In this document: piece by piece, positions 14,864-22,671 of the stretch
How positions within the stretch are numbered: the first letter of the stretch is position 1
Layout: each line of letters opens with the position of its first letter
Source of the DNA: Treponema sp.
GTDB taxonomy: Bacteria; Spirochaetota; Spirochaetia; Treponematales; Treponemataceae
NCBI GenBank assembly: GCA_017645785.1
Contig: JAGCNW010000016.1
Span: 62,001-126,000 of the forward strand
Length of the DNA: 64,000 nucleotides
Direction: 5' to 3'
Notes under the pieces: model-generated
What the model was told of the DNA's origin: nothing
Seen by the model: the letters and a program-made list of their open reading frames with translations, nothing else
The model's database searches: none
Made by a program: the position numbers and the translations under genes

Positions 14864-16371
14864 TTGCTTCCTCCCGCAATCGTAGTCATAATTTTTCCTT
14901 GCGTCAAATCGCCGCCTGTAAGCTCGCCGACTTGATTGTAGTCGCGCATTACCACAAGGCGGGTGCAAGTGCGGAGCATTTCGTCGATTTCAGAAGAAAT
15001 GAATGTCACGCTCTTTCCTTCTTTGGCAAGCTTAAGAACCAATTCCTGAATTTCGGTTTTGGTTCCGATGTCGATTCCGCGAGTCGGCTCGTCCAAAATA
15101 AGATACTGGGGATTTGACAAAAGCGCTCGGGCCAGCAATACCTTTTACTGGTTTCCGCCGGAGAGTGACTTTATCGGCGTGTCGGCGCTGGCCGTCTTGA
15201 TTTCCAAAAGCTTTATGTATTCTTCCGCGAACTTTTGCGCCTGCGCCTTGCTGAAGGGCTTGAAAAATCCTTTCATTACTTGCAAGGCAAAGATGATGTT
15301 GTCGCGAACCGAAAGGTCGCCGATGATTCCGTCGTGCTTGCGGTCTTCGGAAAGATAGCTGATGCCTTGTTTCATCGCGTCGCGCGGCTTTGTGATTTTA
15401 ACGTATTTTCCGTTGACCTTTGCCTTGCCGCTAGTTATGCGGTCGGCGCCGTAAATCGCGCGGACGCTGTAGCTGCGGCCGCTTCCAAGCAAGCCCGCAA
15501 AGCCGTTGACCTCGCCCTTGTAAATCGAAAAGTTGAAGGGCTTTATGCCAGTAGCCGCGGACAAGCCTTCCGCTTGGTAAACCGGCTCTTCGTTGACCGC
15601 GTGGCTGAAGGCGGCGGGGCGTTGGACCGCGCTAAGTCCGTCAAGCGCTTTTCCGAGCATTTTTGAAACAAGCTCGACTTTTGGCAAATCCTTGATTTCG
15701 TATTCGCCGACCAACTGGCCGTCGCGCAAAACCGTGATTCTGTCGCAAACTTCGTAAACTTGGTCCAAGAAGTGGGTTACGAAAATTATTCCTACGCCCT
15801 TTGCCTTGAGGCCGCGCATAAGCTTGAATAGTTTTTGAACTTCCTTTTCGTCAAGTGAAGATGTCGGCTCGTCAAGAATGAGGATTTTGCATTCCATGTC
15901 AACGGCGCGCGCGATGGCGACCATTTGCTGAACCGCGATTGAATAGCTCGAAAGCTGGGCTGTTGGTTCCGCAGGAATCTCAAGCTCCTTCAAAATTTTC
16001 GCCGCGCCTTCGTTCATCTTTTTCCAATTGGTAAAGGCGCCTTTTTCGCGGCCGATATATAAGTTTTCCGCAACAGTCAAATTGTTGCAGAGAGTGATTT
16101 CTTGGTAAACTGTGCTGATGCCAGAGTTTTGGGCATCCTGGGGGGAACGAATGTTCAAAGCCTTGTCGTATCCTTTGACAAAAACCGTTCCTTCGTCCTT
16201 TGTGTAAACGCCAGTCAAAACTTTAATCAAAGTTGACTTGCCGGCGCCGTTCTCGCCCATAAGAGCGTGAATCTCGCCCTGCCTTAAAGTAAAGTCGATG
16301 TTTTGCAGAGCCTTTACGCCCGGAAAGCTTTTATAAATTCCGCGCATTTCCAATACTGAATTTTCCTGCAT
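14860..16371 (-). pseudogene. Sugar ABC transporter ATPase (YtfR/MglA-type) interrupted by an in-frame TAA
   Basis: Read through, this is a 503-residue two-ATPase-domain protein. Domain 1 is complete (GENGAGKSTLIKVLTG Walker A, ILILDEPTSSLDEKE Walker B). Domain 2 has SLSGGNQ, then TAA at 15147-15145, then KVLLARALLSNPQYLILDEP. The canonical signature is SGGNQQKV, so a single C-to-T change turned a CAA glutamine codon into TAA. Everything downstream stays open in the same frame to a stop at 14860. The first part alone (408 codons) lacks the second Walker B. Either a recent nonsense mutation, a sequencing error or readthrough; UAA is not a known selenocysteine or pyrrolysine codon. AGGAAG precedes the ATG at 16371. 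Confidence 0.9.
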
Positions 16372-16424
16372 GGATTCTTCCTATTTTTTATCAAGATCGC
16401 CGCGGCAATGACAGCGCTCGCGGC

Positions 16425-16459
16425 AAAAAAAAGGGGCTGTCCAAATTTTGGGCAGCCCC
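16425..16459 (-). terminator. Terminator between binding protein and ATPase genes
   Basis: Reverse strand: GGGGCTG-cCCAA-aat-TTGGa-CAGCCCC (16459-16433) followed by eight T. It lies inside the operon directly after the binding-protein gene and should act as a partial terminator. Upstream on this strand, 16393-16415 holds a degenerate remnant of the palindromic repeat (GCCGCGGCAATGACA). Confidence 0.85.
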
Positions 16460-16474
16460 TAAGTCTAACTAAAA

Positions 16475-17422
16475 TTAGATGCCGTACTTGTTAACGTCGT
16501 CTTTTGTGATTTTGGCGGCGTCAAATCCCTTTTCAACCATGATGACAGTCTTCTGGGCGGGTTTCTTTCCAGCCTGTTCGTCCTGGATGATCTTGTGGAT
16601 GTAAGAAGCCTGGAAGGGGTTGCACTGTCCGTCATAGTTCCATCTCTTGGCGAGCAATTCTTCCAAAGCCCACTTGTTGCAGTCAAAGCCCATGATGATA
16701 ACGTCTTTGCCAACTCCGTGGCTGATGTTGGCCTTGTCCAAAGCGGCAACGGCTCCCTTGGCCATGTCGTCGTTTTCGGCGTAGATTACGTTGAACTTCT
16801 TTCCTGAGTCGATAACGGCCTGAACGATCTGCTGGGCTGTTTCGGCGTTCCAAGAAGCTGTCTGCTGCTTAACGATGTTCCAGTTCTTTTCGGCCTTAAC
16901 TTTCTTGTCCAAGGCTCCTGAGCGTCCGATCTGAGCGGCAGATCCCATAACGCCCTGAATGTGGATTACATTGTATTCCTTGAGGTTCTGAGAGGCGAGC
17001 CAAGCGACGGCTGTTTCGCCTTCCTGAGCCATGTCAGAAACGATTGAAGCTTCGTAGAGGCTTGAAGGAGCGTCGATTGTGCGGTCGAACAAAACTACTT
17101 TTACGCCCTGGTCCTGAGCGTCTTTAAGAACGTTGTTCCAGCCAGATGTTCCGGCGGCGCTGATGAGCAAGTAGTCAACTTCGTCCTGGATGAATTTCTT
17201 GGCGGCGGCAATCTGCTCGTCGTTCTTGAGGCTGTAGAAGAAAGAGGCCTGATAGCCGTTCTTCTTTGTGAATGTGGCTTTCATGTCGCGGTCGTTGGCC
17301 GTGCGGTAGCCTGATTCGTTGGGGTCATTGTTGATGATTCCAACTTTGATTGTTTTGGGTTTGGCGGCAAAAAGAGATGCGGCCAAAAGGGCAGCCATAG
17401 CTGTCAAAAGTACCTTCTTCAT
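16475..17422 (-). CDS. Periplasmic sugar-binding protein, YtfQ-type
   Basis: 315 residues. The signal peptide MKKVLLTAMAALLAASLFA is followed by a type I periplasmic binding fold: KTIKVGIINNDPNESGYR, ISAAGTSGWNNVLKDAQDQG, VVLFDRTIDAP and NVIYAENDDMAKGAVAAL. The pattern SGYR-GWxxVLK-DRxID is that of the galactofuranose-binding protein YtfQ and relatives. AGGAG precedes ATG 17422. It heads the ytfQ-R-T-yjfF-like operon and is followed by a terminator, so it should be made in excess over the membrane parts. A 20-bp perfect palindrome upstream is a candidate operator. The sugar is inferred; ribose or another pentose or furanose is also possible. Confidence 0.88.
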   Translation of the reverse strand: MKKVLLTAMAALLAASLFAAKPKTIKVGIINNDPNESGYRTANDRDMKATFTKKNGYQASFFYSLKNDEQIAAAKKFIQDEVDYLLISAAGTSGWNNVLKDAQDQGVKVVLFDRTIDAPSSLYEASIVSDMAQEGETAVAWLASQNLKEYNVIHIQGVMGSAAQIGRSGALDKKVKAEKNWNIVKQQTASWNAETAQQIVQAVIDSGKKFNVIYAENDDMAKGAVAALDKANISHGVGKDVIIMGFDCNKWALEELLAKRWNYDGQCNPFQASYIHKIIQDEQAGKKPAQKTVIMVEKGFDAAKITKDDVNKYGI

Positions 17423-17447
17423 AATTTTCTCCTGTGTTTTTGAAGAT

Positions 17448-17467
17448 TTGCGGTATCGATACCGCAA
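17448..17467. promoter_or_regulatory. 20-bp perfect palindrome, candidate LacI-type operator
   Basis: TTGCGGTATC-GATACCGCAA is self-complementary over 20 bp with a central CG, as in LacI/GalR operators. It lies 26 bp upstream of the start codon of the sugar-binding protein gene, inside the likely leader or promoter-proximal region. The regulator is unknown: the small AraC-type protein at 12279 or a LacI-type protein elsewhere. Confidence 0.6.
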
Positions 17468-17554
17468 CTATTATTATTAAGCCATTCCGCCAAAAAAGAT
17501 ATAGTCATTTTGTTTTATTTATAGGGAATTTCTATCATTTTGTTCTAAAAAAAC

Positions 17555-17594
17555 TGTCATTGCCGCGCTTGATGCGGCAATCTTTTGTCCAAAG
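17555..17594 (+). repeat. Palindromic repeat unit
   Basis: TGTC, then ATTGCCGCG-cttga-TGCGGCAAT, then CTTTTGTCCAAAG. The same core, with a compensated base pair in the stem, occurs inside rsmE at 59643-59683. It runs directly into the second copy of the 94-bp repeat. Confidence 0.85.
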
Positions 17595-17684
17595 ATGTTT
17601 GGGTATGTCGCTACGCTAATGTTGCTATGGGAAGTGATTCAACTGCGCTCTTGCGAGCGCTGGCAATCAAGCCCGAACATGACA
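17591..17684 (-). repeat. 94-bp dispersed repeat, copy 2 (inverted)
   Basis: Inverted copy of 10068-10161 with three mismatches. The two copies bound a 7.4-kb segment that holds the EF-P operon, the AraC-type gene and the sugar transporter, and copy 2 ends two bases before the stop of the LolA-like gene. Confidence 0.9.
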
Positions 17685-17685
17685 A

Positions 17686-18345
17686 TTAGTCAAAATAGGC
17701 TTGTTCGGTCTCGGAAAGACTTGCGGCGAAGGAATGGCCGCTCATATTGTAGCAAGCGGCGTTTCCGCCCTTGAGAAGCATTTGCATTTTGGTTGCCCAA
17801 GCCTGGCCGTCCTTGGACTTTCCTTCCACGACGATTTTTTCCAGCGCCATTTGGACCGCCTGGTCCTTTGGGAACATTTCTATTTGCCAAGAATTTTCGT
17901 CGGAACGGAATTTAATGTCGGCGACATATTGGGCGGCCGCCAAATCGCCCTTCCAAAGGGAGCTGGTAAACAAGGCCATTTGCTTGTAAACGGGATTTTT
18001 GTCCGCGTCCATCTTGACCCGCTTTCCGCCGGCGGATTCGGTCAAGGAAAACTCTTTGGCCACGACTTGGGTCGATTTTATTGGCTTAATTGTTTTCCAT
18101 ATAATTCCATAATCGGAGGCGATCGCAAATTCTCCGCTGGACTTGAGCGACTTTCCGTTGGCCGCCGTCCGCTCCAAAACAAAGAGGCCGCGCGTGACCT
18201 TGTTCTTGGCCAAAGCCGCCGACACTTGCTCCAATGACGGACCTGTCCCCTTGGACTGCGCGAAAGAAGGCGCGGACAAAAAAGCGAGCGCTAAAATCAA
18301 AAAGAGCGCGGCCATCTTGGGCTTGCGTTCGATCATAAGTTTCAC
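17686..18345 (-). CDS. LolA-like outer-membrane lipoprotein carrier of the APE cluster
   Basis: 219 residues. The signal peptide (MAALFLILALAFLSAPSFA core) is followed by a LolA-like half-barrel: RGLFVLERTAANGKSLKSSGEFAIASDYGIIW, where an F-x-Q/E-x-R-x2-x-x-G-x-L-x-x-S-G pattern precedes the hydrophobic pocket. APE clusters commonly carry such a protein after the thioesterase gene, as here, and it may carry the lipidic polyene product across the periplasm. The GTG start overlaps the thioesterase stop (GTGA); ATG 18336 is an alternative. Last gene of APE operon 2a. Confidence 0.75.
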   Translation of the reverse strand: MKLMIERKPKMAALFLILALAFLSAPSFAQSKGTGPSLEQVSAALAKNKVTRGLFVLERTAANGKSLKSSGEFAIASDYGIIWKTIKPIKSTQVVAKEFSLTESAGGKRVKMDADKNPVYKQMALFTSSLWKGDLAAAQYVADIKFRSDENSWQIEMFPKDQAVQMALEKIVVEGKSKDGQAWATKMQMLLKGGNAACYNMSGHSFAASLSETEQAYFD

Positions 18346-18794
18346 AGCAAAATCTCCCCGTCGTCAGTCGCGGAAACGTTGTTGGCCTTTAAGAGCGCCT
18401 CAACCTTGTCGGTAAAAACTTTCGGGCAAACAAAGCAGGCTTCTGTTTGCGGAACCTTTACGGCCAGCTGGGTGGTTTCGGCCTTGGTCACAATGGAGCC
18501 GTCGGGCGCGTAAATTTCGTATTTTATTTTTATGCGGTTTTCCCATTCAAGCAAAGACGCTTTTATGGTGGCGGTCTGTCCAAATTTCAGCGAGCGGATG
18601 TATTTTACGTTCAACGTGGCCACTGGAAAAACGTAATTTGTCGCGCGCATGTCATTGTAGCCGTAACCGATTTTGTCCAAAAGGTCGCAGCGGGCCACTT
18701 CCAAAAATTTTACGTAGTTGGCGTGATATACAATGTCCATGCAGTCAACGTCGTAAAATTCGACGCGGACTTTTGTCTCCGAACTAATTTGCAT
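18342..18794 (-). CDS. Hotdog-fold acyl thioesterase (YbgC/4-hydroxybenzoyl-CoA type)
   Basis: 150 residues. VRVEFYDVDCMDIVYHANYVKFLEVAR contains the Asp and H-x-N-Y signature of YbgC-like acyl-CoA/ACP thioesterases. It would release or edit acyl-ACP chains in the aryl-polyene-type pathway. ATG 18794 is chosen because GGAG lies six bases upstream; an upstream ATG at 18827 lies inside the previous gene. The start overlaps the end of the acyltransferase gene by 11 bp and the stop overlaps the LolA-like gene, so the three are translationally coupled. Confidence 0.85.
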   Translation of the reverse strand: MQISSETKVRVEFYDVDCMDIVYHANYVKFLEVARCDLLDKIGYGYNDMRATNYVFPVATLNVKYIRSLKFGQTATIKASLLEWENRIKIKYEIYAPDGSIVTKAETTQLAVKVPQTEACFVCPKVFTDKVEALLKANNVSATDDGEILL

Positions 18795-19767
18795 TTTCTT
18801 CTCCATTTGGAAACATCCAAAAATCAAAAAAGTTATACCATTGATAAGGATATTTTTGAACTAGCGATTCCAAGCGCTGGACAAATTCTCCGCACAAGGC
18901 GTTGATTCGCTCGTCCCTGTTTTTTCTTGCGCCGCCGACTTGCGACTTGGCTTTTGCGACGAACATTTCCCGCTCGCGTTTCATGACTAAGTTTATGTTT
19001 TTTAGGCCCCAAACAAAATACGTGGGGGCGCCCACAAAGTCCGCCAAGAAAAAAGAGCCGTAAGAAAAAGGAGCGGGCTTTCCCAAAAAATTTTGGGTCA
19101 ACACGCGCTGGCTTTTGTTTTTGCTCAAACGGTCGCCTGAGCAAACCACAATTCCGCCCGCGTCTATCGTTCCTTGAATTTTTTCTATTGTGGCAGGCGA
19201 GATGTCGTTGACATTTATCGTGTTAAGCGTGTAGTCGGAACTGATGTTGTTCAAGGTCTTTGAAAAGTTTGAGCTTATGTCAAGGTCGGTCAAAACGGCG
19301 ATTGGAATTTTTCGGTTTACGCCGATTTCATTTTTGTTAGCCAAGGAGCGCAGAATCTCGGCGTCTCCCAAATGCGAGACGAAGATAAAGGCGCCCTTGC
19401 CTTGGTTCAGCTGGTCGATGAGCGCGTAAACGTCATCGTCGTTAAAGTGAATGTTTTCCAAAGGAACGGGATTTGTCCAGCAGTCGATTTTTTCGACCAA
19501 GGTTACGGCGAAGCTTGCGACTTGTCGCAGCGGACGAATTTTTTTAAATGTCGAACTGTAGGCGCGCAAATTTTTTTGGTAGCGAACGCTCTCGCGGCGG
19601 CAGCGTTTGTCAAAAATAAAAAAGTAAAGGGCCACGCAGTAAATGATGAAATTAACAAGCCAGCGGGGAAAATGCTTTAAGCACCAAAAAGTCAAACGAT
19701 ACGGCCGCGTGGAATTTGACGCTTCTTTTTCGTCGTACCACTCTTTTCCAGCTTTAATTTTTTTCAT
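18784..19767 (-). CDS. LpxL/HtrB-like lipid acyltransferase of the APE cluster
   Basis: 327 residues. An N-terminal membrane segment (WLVNFIIYCVALYFFIF) anchors it to the inner membrane. SHLGDAEILR is the H-x4-E/D catalytic motif of the lauroyl/myristoyl acyltransferase family, and IVVCSGDRL corresponds to the second conserved block. It should transfer an ACP-bound chain to a glycolipid carrier. In proteobacterial APE clusters a glycosyltransferase and an acyltransferase sit together, often fused; here they are separate genes overlapping by 14 bp. Confidence 0.8.
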   Translation of the reverse strand: MKKIKAGKEWYDEKEASNSTRPYRLTFWCLKHFPRWLVNFIIYCVALYFFIFDKRCRRESVRYQKNLRAYSSTFKKIRPLRQVASFAVTLVEKIDCWTNPVPLENIHFNDDDVYALIDQLNQGKGAFIFVSHLGDAEILRSLANKNEIGVNRKIPIAVLTDLDISSNFSKTLNNISSDYTLNTINVNDISPATIEKIQGTIDAGGIVVCSGDRLSKNKSQRVLTQNFLGKPAPFSYGSFFLADFVGAPTYFVWGLKNINLVMKREREMFVAKAKSQVGGARKNRDERINALCGEFVQRLESLVQKYPYQWYNFFDFWMFPNGEENAN

Positions 19768-20515
19768 TTTGCTTCTTTCGTTTTATTTGCCGCGCCTTTA
19801 GCCAAGGATAGCGCAGCCACATGCCGATTGTAAGGCGCGCGAAAGTGAACGAAATATGAATGTTGTCGCGCACCACTCTAAAGTTGGACTTGCCTCCAAC
19901 TGGATATGTCACTCGCACTGTTTTGTAAATCACAGGAACGTCGTCCCAAATAAGGCGCACCAAAATTTCGGCGTCAAAGCCCATGTGGCTGTCAATCCAC
20001 GCGCGCCGGCAAATTTTATAAAAGGGCTCGACAGGATAAATTCTGTAGCCGCACATTCCGTCCGGGATTTGTCCCTTGCTAAGCGCGGTGAACTCTGTCC
20101 AGGCGTTGCTGAATTTTTTTGCCTTGGCCCGCGCGGACGGAAGCGAAGAGTCAAATTCCGGGCAGCCGCAAATCAATGCGTCGGGGTGGGCTTTGGATTC
20201 GTCCAAAAAATCCTTGCAAGTGGCGCGCGTGTCGTGCTGGCCGTCCGCGTCTATTTGGAACAAGTGGGTGATTCCAATTTTATGCGCGTGCTTTACGGCG
20301 CGGCAAACGGAATAGCCTTTTCCGCGGTTGCGGCGGTTCGCTATGACTGTGACGTTACTGTATTTTTGCGCCACCGCGTCGATGAAGTTTTTATTGGCTT
20401 GGTCGTTTCCGTCGTCCACGACAATTATAGGAAGGTCGTATTGGACCAACGTGGAAACTACACTCTCCAACGTGTCTCCGTGATTGTAAACCGGAATTAC
20501 AAAAGCCTGTTGCAT
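19754..20515 (-). CDS. Family 2 glycosyltransferase of the APE cluster
   Basis: 253 residues. GT-A fold: FVIPVYNHGDTLESVV nucleotide-binding start, IIVVDDGN, NRGKGYSVCRAV and the metal-binding DADGQHD motif. The C-terminus WLRYPWLKARQIKRKK is basic and probably membrane-associated, with no clear membrane helix. It likely glycosylates the lipid acceptor or head group onto which the polyene is loaded. Gap to the upstream dehydratase gene is 6 bp; GGAG lies upstream of the ATG. Confidence 0.85.
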   Translation of the reverse strand: MQQAFVIPVYNHGDTLESVVSTLVQYDLPIIVVDDGNDQANKNFIDAVAQKYSNVTVIANRRNRGKGYSVCRAVKHAHKIGITHLFQIDADGQHDTRATCKDFLDESKAHPDALICGCPEFDSSLPSARAKAKKFSNAWTEFTALSKGQIPDGMCGYRIYPVEPFYKICRRAWIDSHMGFDAEILVRLIWDDVPVIYKTVRVTYPVGGKSNFRVVRDNIHISFTFARLTIGMWLRYPWLKARQIKRKKQNEKN

Positions 20516-20521
20516 CGCCTG

Positions 20522-20884
20522 TCATTCTCCAAGAACGAACGTTCCGCTAGAAAAGACTTTGCTTTCGTCGCTTGTCGTAAATTTGTAAGTGTAGGAGTTT
20601 TTTTCTGAATTGTATTTTACGTTCAGGCGGACTGTGTAGCCGGGAAAAATCGGCGCCCCGAACTTTGTTCTTTTTGTCGAAATCGCAAAGCCCTTGTTTC
20701 CAAAATATTTTTTGGCAAAATGCATCATCAAGTCAATTTGGGCAACGGCCGGAAGCAAGTGGATTTCGGGAAAATGTCCGTCAAAAAAATCGCATTCTTC
20801 GGTGACGGTAAATTCAAGGGTGAGGTTGTCGTCCGTCTTTTCAATTAGAGTTTCGGGAGCGATTTTATGGTCTTCTAAATACAT
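20522..20884 (-). CDS. 3-hydroxyacyl-ACP dehydratase-like hotdog protein (ApeI-like)
   Basis: 120 residues, single hotdog domain. DFFDGHFPEIHLLPAVAQIDLM carries the H-F-P motif of FabA/FabZ dehydratases, with the helix following. In aryl polyene pathways ApeI-type proteins pair with ApeP-type ones (here 23418) to dehydrate the growing chain without reducing it. First gene of operon 2a (dehydratase, GT2, acyltransferase, thioesterase, LolA-like). It has no ribosome binding site; a -35/-10 pair ends six bases before its ATG, predicting a leaderless message. Confidence 0.82.
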   Translation of the reverse strand: MYLEDHKIAPETLIEKTDDNLTLEFTVTEECDFFDGHFPEIHLLPAVAQIDLMMHFAKKYFGNKGFAISTKRTKFGAPIFPGYTVRLNVKYNSEKNSYTYKFTTSDESKVFSSGTFVLGE

Positions 20885-20890
20885 TCCGCC

Positions 20891-20919
20891 ATTATACCGC
20901 TTTGGAAGGATAAATTCAA
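20891..20919 (-). promoter_or_regulatory. Promoter predicted to give a leaderless mRNA (APE operon 2a)
   Basis: Reverse strand: TTGAAT (20919-20914), 17 bp, perfect TATAAT (20896-20891), six bases, ATG 20884. Confidence 0.75.
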
Positions 20920-20943
20920 GACAAGGGCCTTTTTGCCGCGTTT

Positions 20944-21342
20944 CTACCGTTCCCTGCGGCGTTCGGAATATCCCCTTGTTGTAAGTTCGCTGGAAATCCG
21001 CCTTAAGATTTCTTCGGAGATTTCTTGGTAGGAATTTTGAATGACTTTTTTGACAGAATCGTTTATGGCAAGCTTTAGTTCCTTGTCAACTGAAAAATTC
21101 AAGTCCGGCTCGCTGTATATTTCTGATGGTTTTTTATGAAAAAGATTGCAAAGGCTTGCAAGTATCTCGTCGCTGATGCCGGTCTTTCCGCCTTCGATGT
21201 TCGCGATGTGTGATGTTGAAAAGCCCAATTTTTCAGCAAGACTTTCTTGTGTGTAGCCCGCTTCCTCCCTAAAGGAGCGTATGTTTTTGGCTACGGCTCT
21301 TCTTATACTTTGGATGTTAGTCATAGCGCTAAGGTAAAACAT
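20944..21342 (-). CDS. XRE-family helix-turn-helix regulator
   Basis: About 132 residues (ATG 21342) or 126 (ATG 21324, giving MTNIQSIRRAVAKN, more typical). Residues ~10-65 are a HTH_3 domain: IRSFREEAGYTQESLAEKLGFSTSHIANIEGGKTGIS. The C-terminal half is helical and charged, perhaps a dimerisation region, with no sensor domain. It lies between the two APE operons on the same strand, so it may control them. No strong -10/-35 or ribosome binding site decides the start. Confidence 0.75.
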   Translation of the reverse strand: MFYLSAMTNIQSIRRAVAKNIRSFREEAGYTQESLAEKLGFSTSHIANIEGGKTGISDEILASLCNLFHKKPSEIYSEPDLNFSVDKELKLAINDSVKKVIQNSYQEISEEILRRISSELTTRGYSERRRER

Positions 21343-21396
21343 CAATTCAAATTTTAGAATAGACTTTAACTCTTGGCGCTATGACTTTTATAAAAG

Positions 21397-21422
21397 TTGC
21401 CGGGTCAAGCCCGGCAATGACA
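21397..21422. repeat. Palindromic repeat abutting a stop codon
   Basis: TTGCCGGG-tcaag-CCCGGCAA (21397-21417) then TGACA, ending directly at the stop codon of the ketosynthase gene at 21423. Same family as the hairpins at 7966 and 59684. It may act as a transcript 3' end structure. Confidence 0.75.
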
Positions 21423-22670
21423 TCAGACGCGCTTGAAAATCAATGAAGTGTTGACTCCGCCAAAGGCGAAGTTGTTTGACATTACGATGTCGGTCTTGAT
21501 TTCGCGGCCGCTTCCCATGATGTAGTCAAGCTTTCCGCATTCGGGGTCAAGGTTGGCTTCAGTCAAGTTTAGCGTCGGGTGGAACCAGCCTTCGTTCATC
21601 ATGTTGATTGTTACCCAAGCCTCCAAGGTTCCGCAGGCGCCGAGCGTGTGGCCTGTGTAGCTCTTTGTTGAGCTGATCGGAACGGCGCGCTTGAATACGC
21701 CTTCTGTGGCTGTCGTCTCGGCGACGTCTCCGTGGCCTGTGGCTGTTCCGTGCGCGTTTACGTAACCGATTTGGTCGGGGCTGATTCCGGCGTCTTCAAT
21801 GGCAAGCGCGATCGCTTTTCCCATCGTGTCCGGGTTGGGAGTTGTGATGTGGTTTCCGTCCTGGTTGGTGCCAAAGCCGATGATCTCCGCGTAGATTTTC
21901 GCGCCGCGCGCCTTGGCATGCTCGTACTCTTCCAAAATCAAAGTTCCGGCGCCTTCTCCGATTACCAAGCCGTCGCGGTCCTTGCTAAAGGGGCTGGGGC
22001 TTGTTTTGGGAGCGTCGTTCTTTACGCTGGCCGCAAAGAGGGTGTCAAAAATGTCCGAGTCGGCGGCGCTCAATTCTTCCGCTCCGCCGGCAATCATCAT
22101 GTCTTGGAAGCCATAGGCGATTTGTTCGTAAGAGTAGCCGATTGACTGGCTGCCCGAAGTGCAAGCGGTGTTGGTCGTAATGATGCGGCCGCGAATCTGG
22201 AAGTAAACGCTAAGGTTTGACGCGGCGGTTTGCGGCATCGCGCGAACGTAAGTCGTGGCGTTCATTCTTGAACAGTCGTCGTGCTCAAGCATGTGGCAGA
22301 ACTCCATGTTGGCGTCCATGCTTCCCATGCAGGAACCATAAGAAATTCCTGTGCGGCCGTTGTGCAATTCCTCGGCGACGTTTCCGTCCGCGTCAACAAA
22401 GCCGGCCATGCGCAAAGCGTCGTCCGTGGCTTGCAAAGCCAAGCGGGAAACGCGGCCCATTGAGCGGGTCTTCTTGCGGTCGTACTTTCGCAATTCCTTT
22501 GTGTAGGGGGCGGCCAAGCGCGTGTTCATTCCAACGCCGTAGCGGTCCCAGTCATCCATGCGGACGACGCAGTTTTGCAAGCCTTTAAGCGTGGCCAAAA
22601 TCTCCGGCCAAGTGTCGCCGAGCGAAGAACAAATCCCAGCGCCTGTGATTACAACTCTTCTTTTATTCAT
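21423..22670 (-). CDS. Beta-ketoacyl-ACP synthase II-type (ApeR-like)
   Basis: 415 residues, full-length ketosynthase. The triad is complete: Cys in NTACTSGSQ, His in NAHGTATGHGD and His in KSYTGHTLGACG; the C-terminal NNFAFGGVNTSLIF is standard FabF. It extends acyl-ACP with malonyl-ACP. It is the fourth gene of operon 2b (ketosynthase, dehydratase, ketoreductase, ketosynthase), matching the O-P-Q-R order of APE clusters. ATG 22670 follows the ketoreductase stop (TAATATG), with GGAGG 11 bases upstream. A long in-frame extension to 22694 lies within the previous gene and is not used. Confidence 0.88.
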   Translation of the reverse strand: MNKRRVVITGAGICSSLGDTWPEILATLKGLQNCVVRMDDWDRYGVGMNTRLAAPYTKELRKYDRKKTRSMGRVSRLALQATDDALRMAGFVDADGNVAEELHNGRTGISYGSCMGSMDANMEFCHMLEHDDCSRMNATTYVRAMPQTAASNLSVYFQIRGRIITTNTACTSGSQSIGYSYEQIAYGFQDMMIAGGAEELSAADSDIFDTLFAASVKNDAPKTSPSPFSKDRDGLVIGEGAGTLILEEYEHAKARGAKIYAEIIGFGTNQDGNHITTPNPDTMGKAIALAIEDAGISPDQIGYVNAHGTATGHGDVAETTATEGVFKRAVPISSTKSYTGHTLGACGTLEAWVTINMMNEGWFHPTLNLTEANLDPECGKLDYIMGSGREIKTDIVMSNNFAFGGVNTSLIFKRV

Positions 22671-22671
22671 A

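Noticed and set aside
15145-15147. Programmed recoding (selenocysteine, pyrrolysine or frameshift) at the stop in the ATPase gene
   Set aside because: The codon is TAA, not TGA or TAG, the frame is the same on both sides, and the family has Gln at this place. A point mutation or sequence error is simpler.
17555-17684. MITE with target-site duplication
   Set aside because: No clear duplicated target flanks the 94-bp repeat in either copy, so transposition is not shown; it is recorded as a dispersed repeat only.
21324-21360. Leaderless promoter for the XRE regulator
   Set aside because: A TACCTT lies six bases before ATG 21324, but the corresponding -35 (TTCTAA) is poor, so I do not count it with the other five.
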